From Albimonas sp036154955 (GTDB taxonomy: Bacteria; Pseudomonadota; Alphaproteobacteria; Rhodobacterales; Rhodobacteraceae), in NCBI GenBank assembly GCA_036154955.1, contig JAYZWL010000042.1:1-64000 (forward strand): a DNA stretch of 64,000 nt. Reading direction: 5' to 3'. Shown here piece by piece: positions 26,601 to 34,163 of this stretch. Within the stretch, counting starts at the first letter, position 1, and every line of letters starts with the position of its first letter. Below the pieces are notes generated by a model, which did no database searches, had not been told where the DNA came from, and was given only the letters and a program-made list of their open reading frames with translations. The position numbers and the translations under genes are program-made.

Positions 26601-28630
26601 GCGGTCTCGGCGGCGGGGCCACGGCCTTCGCCGGCAAGACCTCGGGGCGGACCAACACCTCCGGCGTGTTCAGCACCGCGGGCGAGGTGACGGTGAACGT
26701 CGCCTCCGGCGTCACGGTGGACGCGCAGGGCGAGAATTCCGTCGGGATCTTCGCCCAGAGCCTCGGCGACGCCAACCCGAACCCGAGCGCCGACCAGACC
26801 ATCACCCTGACCGTGGACGGCACGGTGAACGGCGGAACCGGGGACACGGCCTACGGCATCCTCGCCCATGGCGGCAACGCCGACAACAAGCTGACCGTGA
26901 CGTCGACCGGGCGGATCACCTCCGGCGGCGCCACCTCGGTCTACTATCTGGGAGAGACCTCGGACAACGCCACCAGCCGGTTCTACCTGAGCAACCACGG
27001 CTACATCTCCGGCAACGTGGTGGGCTACTACGCCGACGGCACGCTGTTCGAGCAGTTCACTCCGGGCACCAGTCTCGACCTGGTGGCGCAGAACGGCCCG
27101 ACGCTCGGCGCCCCGGCGCTGACCCTGGTCAACCGCCGCGGCGGCGTGCTGACCGGCGCCGACACCTATGGCGGCGACGTGTTCAACCGGGGCCGGCTGG
27201 TGGTCGGCGACGACGCCGCACGGCGGGGCCTGCGCATCGAGGGCGACTTCGTGCAGGGCGCCGGCGGCGCCACGGTGGCGGCGGTCGATTTCGTCGCCCG
27301 CCGCGGCGCGGTGCTGAGCGTGGGCGGCGACGCCGAACTCGCCGGCAAGCTGGAGATCGCGCCGACCACGGTGCTCAAGGGCGCCGCGCTCGACCTGGTC
27401 GCGGTCGAAGGGAACACGATGGGCCGGTTCGACGAGATCCGCTCGGAGCTGTTCACCTACGGTCAGACCATCCATTCGGGCGGGGTGACGGTGGGTCCGA
27501 TCATGGCCGATTTCGATCAGCCGCGCTTCGGCCTCTCCGCCGAGCAGAAGACCATGAGCGTCTATCTGGAGGAGGTGTTCGAGGCGTCGGACGAAACCTA
27601 TGGCGAGACCTTCGGGGCGCTCGACGCCGCGGTGGCGCTGGACGCGTCCAGCTTCGGCTCGGTGCTGACCGCGCTGGCGCCCGGCGCCTCCCTGGCCGGG
27701 GCGGCGTCGAACCTGGAGCTGAGCCTGTCGCGCTTCGACAACCTGCTGTCCTGCGGCGACCGGCCGTGGGACCGGCGGGCCGCGTCGGAGGGTCGCTGCG
27801 TGATCGCCCAGACCACCGGGGTCGCGCTGACCCAGGACGGTCGGGCCGGCGGCGCGGGCTATGACGGCTCGGTGTTCTCCATGACGCTCGGCCTGCGCCG
27901 GCCGGTGGAGGGGCTGGCGATGGGCGACGTGACCGTCGGCCTGATGGCGGCCTATGAGCGGTCGGCCTTCGACGGCGACTTCGGGGCGGACAGCGAGGGC
28001 GACACGGTCGCGCTGGGCGTCTCGGCCACCCGGTCCTGGGGCGGCCTGTCGGGGACGCTGGCGCTGGGCGGCAGCTACGGCGTGCACGACGTCACCCGCG
28101 ACTTCACCTCCCCCACCGGGGCGGCCAAGGCGCGGAGCGACTACGCGGCCTGGTCGGCGGGCATCCGCGGACGGCTGGACTACGGGATCGAGTTCGGCGG
28201 CCTCACGGTCACGCCGGCGCTGGATCTCGACCTGGTCCACGCCGCCAACGAGGGCTACCGCGAGACCGGCGCCGGCGCCTTCGACCTGAAGGTCGAGGAC
28301 GGATCGGAGACCGCGTTCCGGGCCACGCCCTCCATCGGGCTGGCGCAGACGCTGTCGCTGGGCGAGACGGGGGCGGCGACGATCTGGGGCACGGGCGGCG
28401 TCAGCTTCTCCACCTCGGACGCCTACACCACCACGGCGCGCTTCGCGTCCTCGACGGCGGTGGGGGGCTTCTCGTCCTCGACGCCGGTGGCGGATGTGGC
28501 GGCGCGGGTCGCGGCCGGCGTCAGCTTCGCGGCGACCGAGCGGCTCGACGTGGGCCTGCGCTACGACGGCGCCTTCGGCGACGGCTACACGGCCCATGCC
28601 GGGTCGCTGCGGCTGAACTGGAAGTTCTGA
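20615..28630 (+). CDS. giant type V autotransporter with glycine-rich repeat passenger
   Basis: A 2671-residue secreted surface protein. The signal peptide has an extended basic N-region and ends near AFA-SEY (after residue 42). The passenger (residues ~43-2380) has about 28 copies of a repeat spaced roughly 70-95 residues apart, ending in variants of G.LAQSIGGGGG, a beta-helix-type pattern of large adhesin-like autotransporters. An acidic Ca-binding-like insert (DEDGDGVDD) lies near residue 1065. The C-terminal ~260 residues form the beta-barrel and end in the outer-membrane signature NWKF. Cys pairs occur near residues 1360-1390 and 2380-2390. It stands alone between a terminator and tRNA-Thr. 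A role in adhesion or biofilm is inferred. Confidence 0.92.
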   Translation: MTQAYRAADDSSLLRASRVGLRPAMLLSSTGLALVLATPAFASEYTSCPTPSSGTSQTCTTQGSAGYSDLRVTTTMGAGQNPPSQYTINNSLSLYGAGNYYSSLLLSITAGAGNGSDSNGNGYSGHNGQYVTINNSGTVSTPAPTSEPAIDRGRASPGDDAGAVFSIFAQTVGGTGANAPSTVIGGGDGGNGGLAGTATIHNTGSASVAGDIRNGMVAVYAEGRGGTGGRQDKDATYAQKGGNGGGGAYAYVTNDGSVHASGSSESYIWGIGAQAVGGEGADSGSNGAAGGYGGTAAVWNNGTVEVTGARMGDDYMQLGVRGISADSPGGDGRYSDDGDRNGADGGGGGFVTIQNKGSLNVSRSGAAVSGDSYSAGMVGTSFGGTGGESANTVTNTTNQRGGYGGHGGYVSLYNLGTISTTGDEVNGIVARSRGGDGGAGINDGYGAKAGDGEDVTVGLNGTIVTNGKNADGVVAISEGGTGGQQKSSSGFADFNSAHAGDGGAAGFVTINNDVYWNDYEAEYQAPSGFTPGGSITTHGDYSEGILAQSLGGAGGDSQGAFVLFGNSSHDSSNGGDAGGVSVNAHVSVHTYGKFSTAIFAQSIGGGGGNVGDGGGLIALSGDAGDGAHAGEVGVLQLAPIVTEGEGAIGIHAQSISGGGGRVANETGVITVGGQGGSSPKSNLADISAFSDITTSGDYAYGALAQSVGGGGGDGGSTFSISAGSIPAVAVGGDGGAAGDGGQAVIQAEANKVSTAGHNAHGLIAMSVGGGGGSGGDATSDAVSISSLAIAGGANSAGAGDTANVQTSGTEITTTGSHAVGVVALSVGGGGGAGGSASSFDASVGFSSAVAVGGSGGTGGAGGPAQAFLFGSRITTGDAGNLDVANAHGIIAASVGGGGGMGGSAASKAITATVPTEEPQVDGEVSLSLGGSGATGGHGGAVYTILEDTLVTTLSDGSTGMLALSVGGGGGVGGDAGASGAMLTLPATGENKVSFTVNIGVGGNAGQGSNGGAVTTELTGGEVVTHGDYSNGVHMLSLGGGGGVGGTGSAEKFNLEIPGLPKDEDGDGVDDNEENGDDEGEDGKKKVNVAVNFTAGIGGKGGAGGAGGAIYYAMDEHSNIVTMGQGSKGVLIHSIGGGGGASQGATVGLGASFLPAGVSLGVGRNGPNGGAGGDITDVALDGAVRTFGAGSDAVFIQSLGGGGGVGGSTGGAGADESGYIKEVNEIKEDLAGKLDIRLMIGGRGGAAGDGGDIGYGTDTGLSLGGQIFTYGDHSSGLVVQSIGAGGGDGGAGNAQTSLSLLRSFVAVGGNGGASGDGGRIKLELDGGTVFTQGVGSYGIFAHSIGGGGGKGGDATRSMCKKLNIGGGWAATALEAIGVGEDEEITPDDMCVEIPSWDNIQGKDGVAGDGGEVHVGAAGQIATVETHGDFSHAVVAQSIGAGGGVEATGNSYSANDPDATPDDLAVDVALGATGATKSSGTGGAVTVAGKLTLSTAGDGAAGILAQSIAGGGGFAGVNGIAGVALGAAGAEHGTSSVGTNVTVTLDSGSRIVTTGLTSHGILAQSIGGGGGFVAGALTDTALDGGNIHVLAGGTNHTTGDAASATVTTAGPVTTSGRFARAILAQSIAGGGGVYSGVDAGETGASVDVPVTLGAAMTSGSAGSVEVTPKNLTTSSRGADAVLAQSIGGGGGVVDLANRSSSDLTPTSLVTMGYTDGDQNTLNGGAVVVSLNGSGGTPNLTTSGPEAYAVLAQSIGGGGGVVTDATSSVAATVQVGATATGSNTAHAGTVTVTDYAGIVTAGDDAHAIVAQSIGGGGGVARLGTASGSARLGRSTASYAGDANTGGAVNVDVGFSGINGTSGDRAFGIVAQSIGGGGGILSTRGGTLDSLTLAGQYGRGDASDVYVRIKTNTGQLMTEGAGSHAIIAQSIGGGGGIGGNVNFRNGINLDVFDSDPTFGDQVGYGNGGAVTVDVQDDVTTKGNGAYGVIAQSIGGGGGIGGLGGGATAFAGKTSGRTNTSGVFSTAGEVTVNVASGVTVDAQGENSVGIFAQSLGDANPNPSADQTITLTVDGTVNGGTGDTAYGILAHGGNADNKLTVTSTGRITSGGATSVYYLGETSDNATSRFYLSNHGYISGNVVGYYADGTLFEQFTPGTSLDLVAQNGPTLGAPALTLVNRRGGVLTGADTYGGDVFNRGRLVVGDDAARRGLRIEGDFVQGAGGATVAAVDFVARRGAVLSVGGDAELAGKLEIAPTTVLKGAALDLVAVEGNTMGRFDEIRSELFTYGQTIHSGGVTVGPIMADFDQPRFGLSAEQKTMSVYLEEVFEASDETYGETFGALDAAVALDASSFGSVLTALAPGASLAGAASNLELSLSRFDNLLSCGDRPWDRRAASEGRCVIAQTTGVALTQDGRAGGAGYDGSVFSMTLGLRRPVEGLAMGDVTVGLMAAYERSAFDGDFGADSEGDTVALGVSATRSWGGLSGTLALGGSYGVHDVTRDFTSPTGAAKARSDYAAWSAGIRGRLDYGIEFGGLTVTPALDLDLVHAANEGYRETGAGAFDLKVEDGSETAFRATPSIGLAQTLSLGETGAATIWGTGGVSFSTSDAYTTTARFASSTAVGGFSSSTPVADVAARVAAGVSFAATERLDVGLRYDGAFGDGYTAHAGSLRLNWKF
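21115..26775 (+). repeat. protein-level GGGGG repeat array in the autotransporter
   Basis: Within the passenger, a block coding for (A/V/L)QS(I/L/V)GGGGG recurs about 28 times. The DNA core GGCGGCGGCGGCGGC is nearly identical in most copies, while the intervening sequence differs. Early copies (21115-22270) and the last copy (about 26755) are more degenerate. Near-identical cores invite recombination and assembly collapse. It is not a CRISPR array: the cores are short, coding and in frame. Confidence 0.85.
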
Positions 28631-28679
28631 CCGGACCGGCGGCCGGAGGCCTCGCGCCTCCGGCCGGCGAAGATCGCAG

Positions 28680-28714
28680 GGCCGTCCCGCCTTCCCCGGC
28701 GGGGCGGCCTTTTT
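28680..28714 (+). terminator. rho-independent terminator after the autotransporter
   Basis: A 12-bp stem (28680-28691 with 28698-28709, one G-U pair) is followed by TTTTT. A second 10-bp hairpin, GGCCGGAGGC/GCCTCCGGCC (28641-28665), lies between it and the stop codon at 28630. Confidence 0.85.
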
Positions 28715-28833
28715 CGTGACGGGCCGTCTCGGGGCGGGAAGGGGGCGCGGACAGGCGGAGCCGGCCAGCGCCCGGATGTCGCCCATCGCGGCCCTTGCCA
28801 AGCGGGACCGCCTCGGCTACTCCCGCGGCCGGC

Positions 28834-28909
28834 GCCGGTGTAGCTCAGCTGGTAGAGCACGTCATTCGTAATGATGGGGTCGTAGGTTCGAGTCCTATCA
28901 CCGGCACCA
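28834..28909 (+). tRNA. tRNA-Thr (anticodon CGT)
   Basis: A 76-nt cloverleaf: acceptor stem GCCGGTG/CACCGGC, D-arm GCTC..GAGC, anticodon stem CGTCA/TGATG with loop TTCGTAA (anticodon CGT, reading ACG), T-arm with TTCGAGT and an encoded CCA end. It is a full-length, normal tRNA. No integrase or att duplication is seen next to it. The flanks 28715-28833 and 28910-28974 hold nothing else recognisable. Confidence 0.96.
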
Positions 28910-28974
28910 CCCTCCGAAATCAGGGCGGAGCCCGATCCCGCCGGACCGTCGCGGTCCGGGAGGCGGCGGGCAGG

Positions 28975-29733
28975 TCATCGGCTGCGGGACAGGGGCTGGA
29001 TCACCAGGGCGCCCGCTTCCCGCGCGATGAAGCTTTCCACCCCGTAGACCTCGCGCAGGCGCGCGGCCGTCAGCACCGCTTCGGGCGGGCCGTCGGCCAC
29101 CACCCGGCCGCGGTCGAGCATCACCAGCCGGGTGCAAAAGCGGGCCGCGAGGCCCAGATCGTGCAGCGACGCCATGGCGGCGGCGCCCCCGGCGGCGAGC
29201 GCGGCGAAAGCCTCCATGCAGGCGAGCTGATGGGCGGGGTCGAGCCCGGCGACCGGCTCGTCGGCCAGGGTCAGGGGCGCCTCCTGGGCCAGCGCCCGGG
29301 CGATCAGCGCGCGGGCCTGCTCGCCGCCCGAAAGCTCGGTGGCGGGGCGATCGGCGAAGCGGGCGACGTCCATGCGGGCCATGGCGCGGGCCACGGCCTC
29401 GCGGTCCGCATCCGTCATCGGCGCGCCGGGGATGCGGCGGGGAAGCCGGCCGAGCGCCACCAGCGTCTCCACCGTCACCGGCCAGGCGATCTCGCGCGAT
29501 TGCGGCAGCCAGGCGGCGGCGCGGGCGCGTTCGCGCGCGGGGAGCGCGGCGAGGGAGCTTTCGCCCCCGGCCGGCAGCAGGCCCAGCGCGCCGCGCATCA
29601 GCGAGGACTTGCCGGCGCCGTTCGGGCCGACGAGGCCGACCAGCTCTCCCGCCTCAACGCGCAGGGTGACGGAGCGAACCGCGTCCCGCGCGCCGAGGCG
29701 CACGGACAGGGCGCGGAGCGTCAGCAGGGTCAT
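28975..29733 (-). CDS. btuD: vitamin B12 ABC transporter ATP-binding protein
   Basis: A 252-residue ABC ATPase of the iron/B12 importer class. Walker A GPNGAGKS is at residues 36-43; the Q-loop region is LPQSREIAWPVTVETLVALGRLP; the signature is LSGGEQARALIARAL; Walker B is LTLADEPVAGLD; and the switch His is in ASLHDLGLA. The start overlaps the permease stop by ATGA. It is the last gene of btuB-F-C-D, whose cobalamin riboswitch identifies the substrate. Without that context it could equally be annotated as a haem or siderophore ATPase. Confidence 0.9.
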   Translation of the reverse strand: MTLLTLRALSVRLGARDAVRSVTLRVEAGELVGLVGPNGAGKSSLMRGALGLLPAGGESSLAALPARERARAAAWLPQSREIAWPVTVETLVALGRLPRRIPGAPMTDADREAVARAMARMDVARFADRPATELSGGEQARALIARALAQEAPLTLADEPVAGLDPAHQLACMEAFAALAAGGAAAMASLHDLGLAARFCTRLVMLDRGRVVADGPPEAVLTAARLREVYGVESFIAREAGALVIQPLSRSR

Positions 29734-30725
29734 GCGAGGCCCCGACGGGTGGAGAGGACCAGACGCAGGAAGAAGGGCGCGCCGACCAGCGCGGTCAGCA
29801 CGCCGAGCTTGAGGTCCCGTTCCGGGGCCACCAGCCGCACCGCGATGTCGGCGGCCAGCAGCAGCGCCGCGCCTCCCAGCGCCGCGGCGGGCAGCAGGCG
29901 GGCGGGACGGGCGCCGACGGCCCGGCGCAGCAGGTGCGGGGCGACGAGCCCGACGAAGCCCACCCCCCCGGCCACCGCCGTCGCCGCCCCGACCGAGGCG
30001 GCCGTGCCCAGCACCAGCGCCAGCCGCAGCCGGTCGAGCCGCACGCCCAGGGACGCGGCCGCGTCCTCGCCCAGCGTCAGCGCGTCCAGCCCGCGGCCCG
30101 CGACCGCCAGCGCCGCCCAGCCCGCCAGCATGAAGGGGGCGGCGAGCTGCACGTGCAGCCAGGACCGGTCTGCGAGCGACCCCATCATCCAGAACATGAT
30201 CTCGGTCGCGGCGAAGGGGTTGGGCGACAGGTTCAGCGCCAGCGCGGTCAGCGCGCCGCACAGCGCCGACAGCGCCACGCCGGCGAGGATCAGGGTCAGC
30301 GCCCCGCCCCGCGCCCCCGCCAGCCCCAGCAGCATCAGGGCGGCCAGCGCCGCGCCGCCCAGCGCCATCAGCGGCAGCGCCAGCGGGATAAGCAGCGAGA
30401 GGCCGGTGTAGATCGCCGCCACCGCCCCCAGCGAGGCGGCGCCGGTCACGCCCAGCAGGCCGGGCTCGGCCAGCGGGTTGCGCAGATAACCCTGCAGCGC
30501 CGCGCCCGACAGGCCCAGCGTCGCGCCGATCATCAGCCCCAGCACGGCGCGGGGCGCGCGGATCTCGCGCATCACCAGCGTCTCGGCCTCGCCGCGCCCG
30601 GCGAGCAGGGCGGCGAGGCCGTCGGCCAGGCCGAGGCCGGCCGGCCCGATCAGCAGCGAGGCGCAGAACAGGGCCGCGACCAGCAGGCCCAGCGCCGCCA
30701 GCAGCCAGGGATAGGGAAGCCTCAT
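29730..30725 (-). CDS. btuC: vitamin B12 ABC transporter permease (FecCD family)
   Basis: A 331-residue polytopic permease with about nine to ten membrane helices. It shows the FecCD/BtuC marks RAPRAVLGLMIGATLGLSGAALQGYLRNPLAEPGLLGVTGAASLGA and a late cytoplasmic VGFVGLVAPHLLRR coupling segment. Two copies assemble with two BtuD subunits. Both gene ends overlap neighbours by 4 bp, indicating tight translational coupling in the B12 operon. Confidence 0.9.
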   Translation of the reverse strand: MRLPYPWLLAALGLLVAALFCASLLIGPAGLGLADGLAALLAGRGEAETLVMREIRAPRAVLGLMIGATLGLSGAALQGYLRNPLAEPGLLGVTGAASLGAVAAIYTGLSLLIPLALPLMALGGAALAALMLLGLAGARGGALTLILAGVALSALCGALTALALNLSPNPFAATEIMFWMMGSLADRSWLHVQLAAPFMLAGWAALAVAGRGLDALTLGEDAAASLGVRLDRLRLALVLGTAASVGAATAVAGGVGFVGLVAPHLLRRAVGARPARLLPAAALGGAALLLAADIAVRLVAPERDLKLGVLTALVGAPFFLRLVLSTRRGLA

Positions 30726-31645
30726 CGCGCCGCCCCCCCGCGCCCGTCGCCCGCGGTCAGCGTTCGGCGGGCGGCGGCGAGGTCGGCGACCGCCCCCGCG
30801 GCGAAGGGCGCGCCGCAGACCCAGCGTGCGTCGGCGATCGCCGCGGCGCCGGCGCGCGACAGCAGCGGGGCCAGCGCCGGGTGGCGGACCTCCGCCTCGG
30901 ACAGCGAGGGCGGCGAGAACGGCCGCCCGGTGACGAGCAGTTCGGGCGCGCCCATCACCAGCCGCTCCAGCGGCAGGCGGGCGGTTCCGACGAGGCCCAG
31001 TTCGGCGCCCAGATTGCGCAGCCCGGCGGCGTCGAGGATCTCATGCGCCAGCGTGCCCGCGCCCGAGGACCAGGCGCCGGCATAGCGCAGGGCGGCCAGC
31101 GGACGGGCCTCGTCCGCGCCGGCGCGGGCGGCCTCCAGCCCGGCGTCGAGCTCCGCGACCAGCGCCTCGGCCCGGGCCTCGCGGCCCAGCAGCGCGCCCA
31201 TGCGGCGCAGGTCGGCGCGGATGCCGTCGAAGCCGGCGGGCGGGGCGAACTCCTCGACCCGGAAGCCCAGGCGGCGCAGCATCGACACGGATTCGCGGGT
31301 GGTGAAGGCGCCCGCGACGATCAGGTCGGGGCGCATGAGAAAGATCTCCTCGGCCCGCCCGTGATTGGCGACATAGGCGCCGGCGCGGTCGTGCAGGACC
31401 GAGGCGCGCGGATCGGAGGCCATCCAGGACACGGAATGCAGCTGGCCCGGCGCGGCCAGCAGCATCGCCATCTGATCGGTGCACAGGTTCATCGACACCA
31501 CCCGCCGCGGGGCGTGGTCCGGACGCGCGGGCGCGGCGCCGCCGCCCCCGCTCTCCGCCGCCGAGGGGAGCGCGGAGGCGACGACAGCCGCCCCCGCGAG
31601 CGCGAGGACCACGGCGCGTCCGGCGCGGGCGGCCCCCCGCCTCAA
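30722..31645 (-). CDS. btuF: vitamin B12 ABC transporter substrate-binding protein
   Basis: A 307-residue periplasmic binding protein of the helical-backbone (PF01497) type. An N-terminal signal peptide (arginine-rich start, hydrophobic core, cleavage near SAA-ESG) precedes RRVVSMNLCTDQMAMLL, the typical BtuF/FecB start of the mature domain. MRPDLIVAGAF and the late PELLVTGRP segments follow. No lipobox is seen, so the protein is probably soluble. It hands cobalamin to BtuC2D2. It overlaps btuC and btuB by 4 bp each. Confidence 0.88.
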   Translation of the reverse strand: MRRGAARAGRAVVLALAGAAVVASALPSAAESGGGGAAPARPDHAPRRVVSMNLCTDQMAMLLAAPGQLHSVSWMASDPRASVLHDRAGAYVANHGRAEEIFLMRPDLIVAGAFTTRESVSMLRRLGFRVEEFAPPAGFDGIRADLRRMGALLGREARAEALVAELDAGLEAARAGADEARPLAALRYAGAWSSGAGTLAHEILDAAGLRNLGAELGLVGTARLPLERLVMGAPELLVTGRPFSPPSLSEAEVRHPALAPLLSRAGAAAIADARWVCGAPFAAGAVADLAAARRTLTAGDGRGGAAR

Positions 31646-33630
31646 AACCGGACCCGGAGGCCCAGATAGGCCGCGACGCCCTGCGTGGCGTAGCCGTCGA
31701 TCTCCTGGTAATCGGCGTCGAAGGCGTTGGAGACGCGGCCGAAGACCTCGGCCTGCGGGCTCACCGAATAGCTGGCCGCGACATTCACCACCACATAGTC
31801 GTCCAGCGCCACGCGTCCGCCCGAATAGGCGCCCGCGGCGGTGTAGTCCAGGTCCACGTTCCCCGCCGCGTAGCGCCCGTCCACGGACAGCCGCAGGCGG
31901 CCGTCCAGCAGGCTCAGCGTGGCGTTCGCGCCCAGCTCATGCTCGGGCCGGCGCACCTCGACCAGCCCGCCCGGATCCTCGGCGTCGAGCCAGGTGTAGT
32001 CGAGCCCGAAGCTCAGCGCCTCGGTGGCGCGCAGGGTGGCCGAGACCTCGACACCCTGGCGATGCGACGTCCCTGCCAAATTGACCGGCGAGCCGATGAA
32101 GTTCGCGTCGTAGGCCGTGCCGATCTCATTGGTCAGGTCCTGGTTGAAATAGGTCGCGTCCACCACCAGCCGGTCGCGCCACAGGCGCTGCTCCACGCCC
32201 GCGTCCCAGCCGAAGCTCTCCTCCGGCTTCAGGTCCGGATCGCCCCTCCACTGGCCGGGGGTGTAGCCGAACTGCTCGAACATCGTGGGGTTCACCACCG
32301 CCGTTCCCGCCGAGGCGTGCAGCCGCGTGCCCGAGGACGCGATCCGCCAGGACGCGCCCGCGCTCCAGGTCGTGGCGTCGTCGAAATCGTCGTTGAAGTC
32401 GTGCCGCAGGCCGAGCTGAAGGTCCAGCGCCGAAAGGAACGTGCCGCGATACTCCGCCGCCAGCCCCGCCAGCCCGCGGGACTGGGTGTCGAGCTGGCTG
32501 GGGTCGAAAACCAGGGCCGCGCTGTCGAAAACGAAGGTCTCGCGCTCGTATTCCGCCCGGGCGGTCAGGGTGTGGAGCGCGGCGTCGAGGTCGGCGCGGT
32601 CGAGGCCCGCGGTGGTCTGCGCCGAAAGCTGCAGCCGGGTCGCGGTGGTGGGCGAGCCGGAATTCGTCCCGTTCAGCGTGCTGGAATCGTCGGCGTGCAG
32701 GTAGGAGGCCCGCGCCTCGGACCGGAACCGGCCATGGGTCGCGATGGCGAAGAGCGAGCCGAAGGCCTCGGTCCGGTCATGGGCGGAGGCGTCGTCATAG
32801 ACCAGCCCGGCCCGGGTCGGCGCGGCGAAGGCGTAGCCGTCGGTGTCCGAATGACGGTCCGTCACCCGAAGCGCGCCGCCCAGCGTCAGCCAGTCGGCGG
32901 CGAACAGCTCTCCGCGCGCGTTGACGGTCAGGTTGCGGTCGCCGTCCTTCTCCCCGCCGGGCGTGCCGGAGATGTCGAAGCCCTCGGTCTCGCGCCGGGC
33001 CAGCGAAAGCGAGAAGGCGCCCCGCTCGCCCAGCCCGCGCAGGGCGGCCTGCACGGCGCCGGTCCCGTCGGTCCCGGCCTCGGCCTCGCCCGACCAGCGC
33101 AGCCCCGGTTCGGTCGCGCGCCGGGTGGTGATGGAGATCACGCCGCCCAGCGCGTTGGCGCCGTAGAGCGAGGATTGCGGGCCGCGCAGCACCTCGATGC
33201 GCGCGATATCGGCGGCGAGCAGGCCGCCGAAGTCGTATTCGCCCTGCTCGGGGGCCGAGACCTCGACCCCGTCGATCAGCACCAGCGTATGGTTGCTTTC
33301 GGCCCCGCGCAGCCGGACCTGCGTGGTTCCGCCCGGACCGCCGGTGCGCGAGACCGCGACGCCGGGCAGGGCGCGCAGCGCGTCCACGGCGTAGGCGATC
33401 CGGCGGTCGTCCAGCGCCTCGGCCGTGACGACGGAATAGGCGCGGCCATACGCATCGGCGGCGATGGGCGTCAGGCCGCCGGAGATCACCACGGGATCGA
33501 GCTCGTAGGGCGCCTCCGCCTCCGGGGGCGCGGTCTGGGCCAGCGTCGCCGGGGCGGAGAGCAGCAGCGCCGCGGCCGAGAGCGTGAGCGCGGGGACGGC
33601 GACGGGCGTCGCGGATGGATTTCGGGACAT
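31642..33630 (-). CDS. btuB: TonB-dependent cobalamin outer-membrane receptor
   Basis: A 662-residue outer-membrane receptor. A signal peptide (cleavage near TLA-QTA) is followed by the TonB box DPVVISG at residue 45, then a plug domain (VDALRALPGVAVSRTGGPGGTTQVRLRG, LIDGVEV, IARIEVLRGPQSSLYGANALGGVI). The 22-strand barrel ends with YLGLRVRF, C-terminal Phe as expected. An upstream cobalamin riboswitch fixes the substrate class. It is the first gene of btuB-F-C-D. GAGGGGG precedes the ATG. Confidence 0.93.
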   Translation of the reverse strand: MSRNPSATPVAVPALTLSAAALLLSAPATLAQTAPPEAEAPYELDPVVISGGLTPIAADAYGRAYSVVTAEALDDRRIAYAVDALRALPGVAVSRTGGPGGTTQVRLRGAESNHTLVLIDGVEVSAPEQGEYDFGGLLAADIARIEVLRGPQSSLYGANALGGVISITTRRATEPGLRWSGEAEAGTDGTGAVQAALRGLGERGAFSLSLARRETEGFDISGTPGGEKDGDRNLTVNARGELFAADWLTLGGALRVTDRHSDTDGYAFAAPTRAGLVYDDASAHDRTEAFGSLFAIATHGRFRSEARASYLHADDSSTLNGTNSGSPTTATRLQLSAQTTAGLDRADLDAALHTLTARAEYERETFVFDSAALVFDPSQLDTQSRGLAGLAAEYRGTFLSALDLQLGLRHDFNDDFDDATTWSAGASWRIASSGTRLHASAGTAVVNPTMFEQFGYTPGQWRGDPDLKPEESFGWDAGVEQRLWRDRLVVDATYFNQDLTNEIGTAYDANFIGSPVNLAGTSHRQGVEVSATLRATEALSFGLDYTWLDAEDPGGLVEVRRPEHELGANATLSLLDGRLRLSVDGRYAAGNVDLDYTAAGAYSGGRVALDDYVVVNVAASYSVSPQAEVFGRVSNAFDADYQEIDGYATQGVAAYLGLRVRF

Positions 33631-33834
33631 GCATACCCCCTCGTTGCGCCGGCGCGGCTGCGGCCGGTCGGCGACGGCGCGTCGCGGGCGCGGGGCCGGC
33701 GACGCCGAATGAACGTCCGGGGGCGGGGCGCTTCTTGGGGGAAGACCTCGACCCGTCAGACGACGACTGCGAAGTCACCGCTGCGGATCGAACCGCTCCG
33801 CCGCGCGCCCCGCACGGAGGAAGGATGACGGGAT

Positions 33835-34008
33835 CCCGGCAGGTCTCCTGGCTCGCGGGTCAGCGCCGGTCCCTCGCCTTCCCGGCCTTTGCCTGCGGGA
33901 TTTTCTCCCGGGGCGCGGACCAGTGGCGTTTCGAGGGTCGGCTCGCCGCTCACAGTTGCGGGGGCAGCCGCGGACTCGGCCCCGGGGTGGGGCCTCACCG
34001 CGTTCCCT
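33835..34008 (-). ncRNA. cobalamin riboswitch upstream of btuB
   Basis: Read on the minus strand, the region opens with GGGAACGCGGTGAGGCC, continues with the strongly conserved core CCGCAACTGTGAGCGG (33946-33961), the CGCCACTGG element and CGGGAAGGCGAGG, and ends with the B12 box AGCCAGGAGACCTGCC (33838-33853). This is the full order of the class-I cobalamin riboswitch. It lies about 205 bp before the btuB start; the intervening 33631-33834 holds no gene, only a short CTCCG/CGGAG hairpin that may take part in gene control. Binding of adenosyl-cobalamin would repress B12 uptake. The remaining gap 34009-34163 is GC-rich and probably holds the promoter. Confidence 0.93.
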
Positions 34009-34163
34009 TTTGCGTCCGGCCGGGGGCGAGCCCCCGGCGCGGAACCGGAACGCGCGCAAGATGACCGCGCCGCCGGGCCGCGTCAATCGTCGGGCCGCAG
34101 GGGCGCGTCCGACGTCTTCCCGCAGGGTCGCGACCATCGCCGGCCTGTCGGGCCGCGGCGACG

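Noticed and set aside
22250..26780. Regularly spaced near-identical GGCGGC blocks resembling a CRISPR array
   Set aside because: The cores are short, in frame and coding for glycine; spacing is irregular and there are no cas genes.
20816..28801. A 2661-codon open frame antisense to the autotransporter
   Set aside because: It mirrors the repeat coding frame, encodes Arg/Ala/His/Gly low-complexity sequence with no motif, and arises because G/C third positions remove stops on the opposite strand.
28834..28909. tRNA-Thr as a genomic island attachment site
   Set aside because: No integrase, no duplicated 3' tRNA end and no change in composition downstream; the next genes are a housekeeping-like B12 operon.
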